From positions 4,026,001 to 4,090,000 of the forward strand of contig OX392527.1 of NCBI GenBank assembly GCA_947623455.1: a DNA stretch of 64,000 nt, read 5' to 3'. The translations under genes were made by a program, and so were the position numbers. This document shows positions 59,365 to 64,000 of the stretch, one piece after another (positions within the stretch are counted from its first letter, which is position 1; every line of letters begins with the position of its first letter). The notes below the pieces were generated by a model, which was given only the letters and a program-made list of their open reading frames with translations, made no database searches and was not told the DNA's origin. The stretch is from Mimachlamys varia (lineage: Eukaryota; Mollusca; Bivalvia; Pectinida; Pectinidae).

Positions 59365-60495
59365 ACTCTGCCCAAACTTTTAACCCGATACAAATCTATA
59401 TCTTTTGATTATGGAAAAAATAGTGTTCATATATTTGAAGAAAATGTATAGTTTGCCTGGATCGTAAAGATAATATTCTGATGGCTTTGTTCATGTTCAA
59501 AAGAAAACGTTTAATCTCGTAACAACGCAAAAATAGCTTTTATTTATAATTGTCCAATCCATGTTGGTCTAAAACCACGAGTAAAAAAACTAAGGGGATT
59601 CGAATTTAGGTAAATATAGATGTGCTTTAATACCACGCAATCTAAAATGGGCAAACTAAATGTTGTTGATATAATTGTGACAATTAAAGCGTGATTATCA
59701 TAACATGTATTTGGTGAAAAGTCGGAACATATACTTAACATGATTTCAAATGCTAAATATGATATTGTTTTTATTGACCTCGATTATGCAAGACACTTGT
59801 GTTTTTTTGAGACTTTTCGGGAAAAACTCGGGGTGTCATTTCCTGGAAAAGTGAATCACGTTTGCAAAACTTAAAGCTTCATTTCAAATGGTAACGCATG
59901 GGGACAACTCTCGGCAATACTAGATACAACAATAGTTAGAACTGTAGTTAAAAATCAATACCCGGGTATTATGTGTGGCAATGGTGAGACAATGGGTGAA
60001 GTCTCGTTGTCAATGGTTCACTGATCCAGGACCAGAAGTCACTGAACCTGATCGCCAATGTCACGTAACTTGCCCCAAATTACACAATAACAGTAACAAC
60101 CGAGGAATCAGTGCCAGCTTACCCGCAAAATACAATGAATGGGCAATCTGGGGGCTACATTAAGTCAGTGTTTGATTTCACGACCAACCGTTTGTAGAGT
60201 AGAATGTTCATAATTTACACACGGTTGCCATTCAAATGGCAAAATATTACCCAGATATACCAACAGTTTGAGCATCATAAATCATCCCTGACAGTCGTAG
60301 GCGAGTTTATTAAACGACATTAAATCGACTCGAATTGTTCACTGTAGAAGTCTGGGGGTTAAAACTCCACGCGTATGATTAGGGACATCCGTTTGATTGT
60401 GATATTTTACGGATTGTATGAGAACCTACCCCTCTGGTCTGACGTAACGTAAACTTGACGGTCGAAAGGCGAAGTCAGCTACTATAAAACACAAT

Positions 60496-63400
60496 TCCTC
60501 AGCTGTAATGCTCCCTCAGCTGTAGTATTGTAGTATAAACTGGTGCTACCTCAGCTGTAGTATTGTAGTATAAACTGGTGCTTCCTCAGCTGTAGTATTG
60601 TAGTATAAACTGGCGCTCCCTCAGCTGTAGTATTGTAGTATAAACTGGTGCTCCCTCAACTGTAGTATTGTAGTATAAACTGGTGCTCCATCAGCTGTAG
60701 TATTGTAGTATAAACTGGTGCTCCCTCAGCTGTAGTATTGTAGTATAAACTGGTGCTCCCTCAGCTGTAGTATTGTAGTATAAACTGGTGCTCCCTCAGC
60801 TGTAGTATTGTAGTATATACTTGCGCTACCTCAGCTGTAGTATTGTAGTATAAACTGGTGCTCCCTCAGCTGTAATATTGTAGTATAAACTGGTGCTCCC
60901 TCAGCTGTAATATTGTAGTATAAACTGGTGCTCCCTCAGCTGTAGTATTGTAGTATATACTGGCGCTCCCTCAGCTGTAATATTGTAGTATAAACTGGTG
61001 CTCCCTCAGCTGTAGTATTGTAGTATAAACTGGTGCTCCCTCAGCTGTGGTATTGTAGTATAAACTTGTGCTCCCTCAGCTGTAGTATTGTAGTATAAAC
61101 TGGTGCTCCCTCAGCTGTAGTATTGTAGTATATACTGGCGCTCCCTCAGCTGTAATATTGTAGTATAAACTGGTGCTCCCCTCAGCTGTAATATTGTAGT
61201 ATAAACTGGCGCTCTCTCAGCTGTAGTATTGTAGTATATACTTGCGCTACCTCAGCTGTAGTATTGTAGTATAAACTGGTGCTCCCTCAGCTGTAGTATT
61301 GTAGTATAAACTGGTGCTCCCTCAGCTGTAGTATTGTAGTATAAACTGGTGCTCCCTCAGCTGTAATATTGTAGTATAAACTGGTGCTCCCCTCAGCTGT
61401 AATATTGTAGTATAAACTGGTGCTCCCCTCAGCTGTAATATTGTAGTATAAACTGGCGCTCCCTCAGCTGTAGTATTGTAGTATAAACTGGCCCTCCCTC
61501 AGCTGTAGTATTGTAGTATAAACTGGTGCTCCCTCAGCTGTAGTATTGTAGTATAAACTGGTGCTCCCTCAGCTGTGGTATTGTAGTATAAACTGGTGCT
61601 CCCTCAGCTGTAATATTGTAGTATAAACTGGTGCTCCCTCAGCTGTGGTATTATAGTATAAACTGGTGCTCCCTCAGCTGTAGTATTGTAGTATAAACTG
61701 GCGCTCCCTCAGCTGTAGTATTGTAGTATATACTTGCGCTACCTCAGCTGTAGTATTGTAGTATAAACTGGTGCTCCCTCAGCTGTAGTATTGTAATATA
61801 AACTGGCGCTCCCTCAGCTGTAGTATTGTAGTATAAACTGGCGCTCCCTCAGCTGTAGTATTGTAGTATATACTTGCGCTACCTCAGCTGTGGTATTATA
61901 GTATAAACTGTTGCTCCCTCAGCTGTGGTATTGTAGTATAAACTGGTGCTCCCTCAGCTGTAGTATTGTAGTATATACTTGCGCTACCTCAGCTGTGGTA
62001 TTATAGTATAAACTGGCGCTCCCTCAGCTGTAGTATTGTAGTATCAACTGGCGCTCCCTCAGCTGTAGTATTGTAGTATAAACTGGCCCTCCCTCAGCTG
62101 TAGTATTGTAGTATAAACTGGTGCTCCCTCAGCTGTGGTATTGTAGTATAAACTGGTGCTCCCTCAGCTGTAATATTGTAGTATAAACTGGTGCTCCCTC
62201 AGCTGTGGTATTATAGTATAAACTGGTGCTCCCTCAGCTGTAGTATTGTAGTATATACTTGCGCTACCTCAGCTGTGGTATTATAGTATAAACTGGTGCT
62301 CCCTCAGCTGTAATATTGTAGTATAAACTGGTGCTCCATCAGCTGTAGTATTGTAGTATAAACTGGTGCTCCCTCAGCTGTAATATTGTAGTATAAACTG
62401 GCGCTCCCTCAGCTGTAGTATTGTAGTATAAACTGGTGCTCCCTCAGCTGTGGTATTGTAGCATAAACTGGTGCTCCATCAGCTGTAATATTGTAGTATA
62501 AACTGGCGCTCCCTCAGCTGTAGTATTGTAGTATATACTGGCGCTCCCTCAGCTGTAATATTGTAGTATAAACTGGTGCTCCCTCAGCTGTAGTATTGTA
62601 GTATAAACTGGCGCTCCCTCAGCTGTAGTATTGTAGTATAAACTGGCGCTCCCTCAGCTGTAATATTGTAGTATAAACTGGCGCTACTTCAGCTGTAGTA
62701 TTGTAGTATAAACTGGTGCTCCCTCAGCTGTAATATTGTAGTATAAACTGGCGCTACTTCAGCTGTAGTACTGTAGTATGAACTGGCGCTCCCTCAGCTG
62801 TAGTATTGTAGTACATACTGGCGCTCCCTCAGCTGTAGTATTGTAGTATATACTGGTGCTCCCTCAGCTGTGGTATTGTAGTATATACTTGCACTACCTC
62901 AGCTGTGTTATTATAGTATAAACTGGCGCTCCCTCAGCTGTAGTATTGTAGTATAAACTGGCGCTCCCTCAGCTGTAGTATTGTAGTATAAACTGGCGCT
63001 CCCTCAGCTGTAGTATTGTAGTATAAACTGGTGCTCCCTCAGCTGTAGTATTGTAGTATATACTTGCGCTACCTCAGCTGTGGTAATATAGTATAAACTG
63101 GTGCTCCCTCAGCTGTAGTATTGTAGTATAAACTGGCGCTCCCTCAGCTGTAGTATTGTAGTATAAACTGGCGCTCCCTCAGCTGTAGTATTGTAGTATA
63201 AACTTGTGCTCCCTCAGCTGTGGTATTGTAGTATAAACTGGTGCTCCCTCAGCTGTAATATTGTAGTATAAACTGGTGCTCCCTCAGCTGTGGTATTATA
63301 GTATAAACTGGTGCTCCCTCAGCTGTAGTATTGTAGTATATACTTGCGCTACCTCAGCTGTGGTATTATAGTATAAACTGGTGCTCCCTCAGCTGTAATA

Positions 63401-64000
63401 TTGTAGTATAAACTGGTGCTCCATCAGCTGTAGTATTGTAGTATAAACTGGTGCTCCCTCAGCTGTAATATTGTAGTATAAACTGGCGCTCCCTCAGCTG
63501 TAGTATTGTAGTATAAACTGGTGCTCCCTCAGCTGTGGTATTGTAGCATAAACTGGTGCTCCCTCAGCTGTAATATTGTAGTATAAACTGGCGCTCCCTC
63601 AGCTGTAGTATTGTAGTATATACTGGCGCTCCCTCAGCTGTAATATTGTAGTATAAACTGGTGCTCCCTCAGCTGTAGTATTGTAGTATAAACTGGCGCT
63701 CCCTCAGCTGTAGTATTGTAGTATAAACTGGCGCTCCCTCAGCTGTAATATTGTAGTATAAACTGGCGCTACTTCCGCTGTAGTATTGTAGTATAAACTG
63801 GTGCTCCCTCAGCTGTAATATTGTAGTATAAACTGGCGCTACTTCAGCTGTAGTACTGTAGTATGAACTGGCGCTCCCTCAGCTGTAGTATTGTAGTACA
63901 TACTGGCGCTCCCTCAGCTGTAGTATTGTAGTATATACTGGCGCTCCCTCAGCTGTAATATTGTAGTATAAACTGGCGCTACTTCAGCTGTAGTACTGTA
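60496..64000. repeat. 35-bp minisatellite array (about 100 copies), truncated by the window end
   Basis: Unit core CTGTAGTATTGTAGTATAAA, then CTGGTGCTCCCTCAG. Variants are CTGTAATATTG, CTGTGGTATTATAG, TATATACTTGCGCTACC and GGCGCTCC. A block from about 62110 to 62915 recurs with offset 1085 bp (31 units) at 63195-64000, with very few differences. The array continues past the right edge. Confidence 0.97.

Larger units (their letters stand above)
56552..60495. other. Largest unique region (3.9 kb), no recognised gene
   Basis: Open frames of 60-90 codons occur at 57009-57233 (minus), 57225-57416 (plus), 58829-59032 (minus) and 59975-60163 (plus). None is recognised. Otherwise AT-rich and ordinary. 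If this locus carries another real gene its exons would most likely be here. Confidence 0.35.

Noticed and set aside
59975..60163. Possible mariner transposase N-terminus (MVRQWVKSRCQWF)
   Set aside because: Similarity is limited to a few residues and no catalytic region follows.

Overview
The window looks like nuclear DNA of an animal, most likely a marine mollusc and probably a bivalve. The clues are introns with GT-AG borders, an SLC6 transporter gene of animal type, a decayed LINE, short inverted-repeat transposons and very large minisatellite arrays. The species is an inference. No bacterial operon, rRNA, tRNA or CRISPR array was seen. Tandem repeats fill roughly two thirds of the 64 kb, in about sixteen families with unrelated units (3, 12, 18, 20/24, 23, 23/24, 26, 28/24, 29, 35, 38, 39, 43, 45, 47/39 and 57/53 bp).

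Layout. 1-12734: 20/24-bp array that is already running at the window start. 12904-15626: 43-bp array. 15719-17153: 47-bp array. 17467-22184, minus strand: the first six coding exons (332 residues) of a sodium- and chloride-dependent, glycine-transporter-like SLC6 protein. The rest of the gene lies beyond the left edge, so the three left-hand arrays fall inside its sixth intron. 22885-24330: relic of a LINE reverse transcriptase upstream of the gene. 25418-27510: 12-bp and CAT repeats and one end of a TA-target MITE.

27511-32766: 39-bp array split by a complete 930-bp TA-flanked MITE and carrying a nearly identical 1172-bp internal duplication. 33591-38056: 18-bp array running straight into a 29-bp array, the latter split by a 701-bp TTAA-flanked, piggyBac-like MITE. 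39450-40206: 28-bp array. 41844-44287: two abutting arrays of about 23 bp. 44850-45445: degenerate dispersed repeat. 45528-54656: 57/53-bp array abutting a 45-bp array. 56011-56551: 38-bp array. 60496-64000: 35-bp array running off the right edge.

The only confidently recognised gene is the SLC6 transporter. Very long open frames inside the 39-bp and 18-bp arrays come from unit lengths divisible by three and were not called as genes. The most interesting points are the array-filled transporter intron whose main array repeats a splice-donor-like motif on the gene's sense strand, two MITE insertions into arrays whose empty sites can be reconstructed exactly, and three places where unrelated arrays abut with no unique DNA between them.
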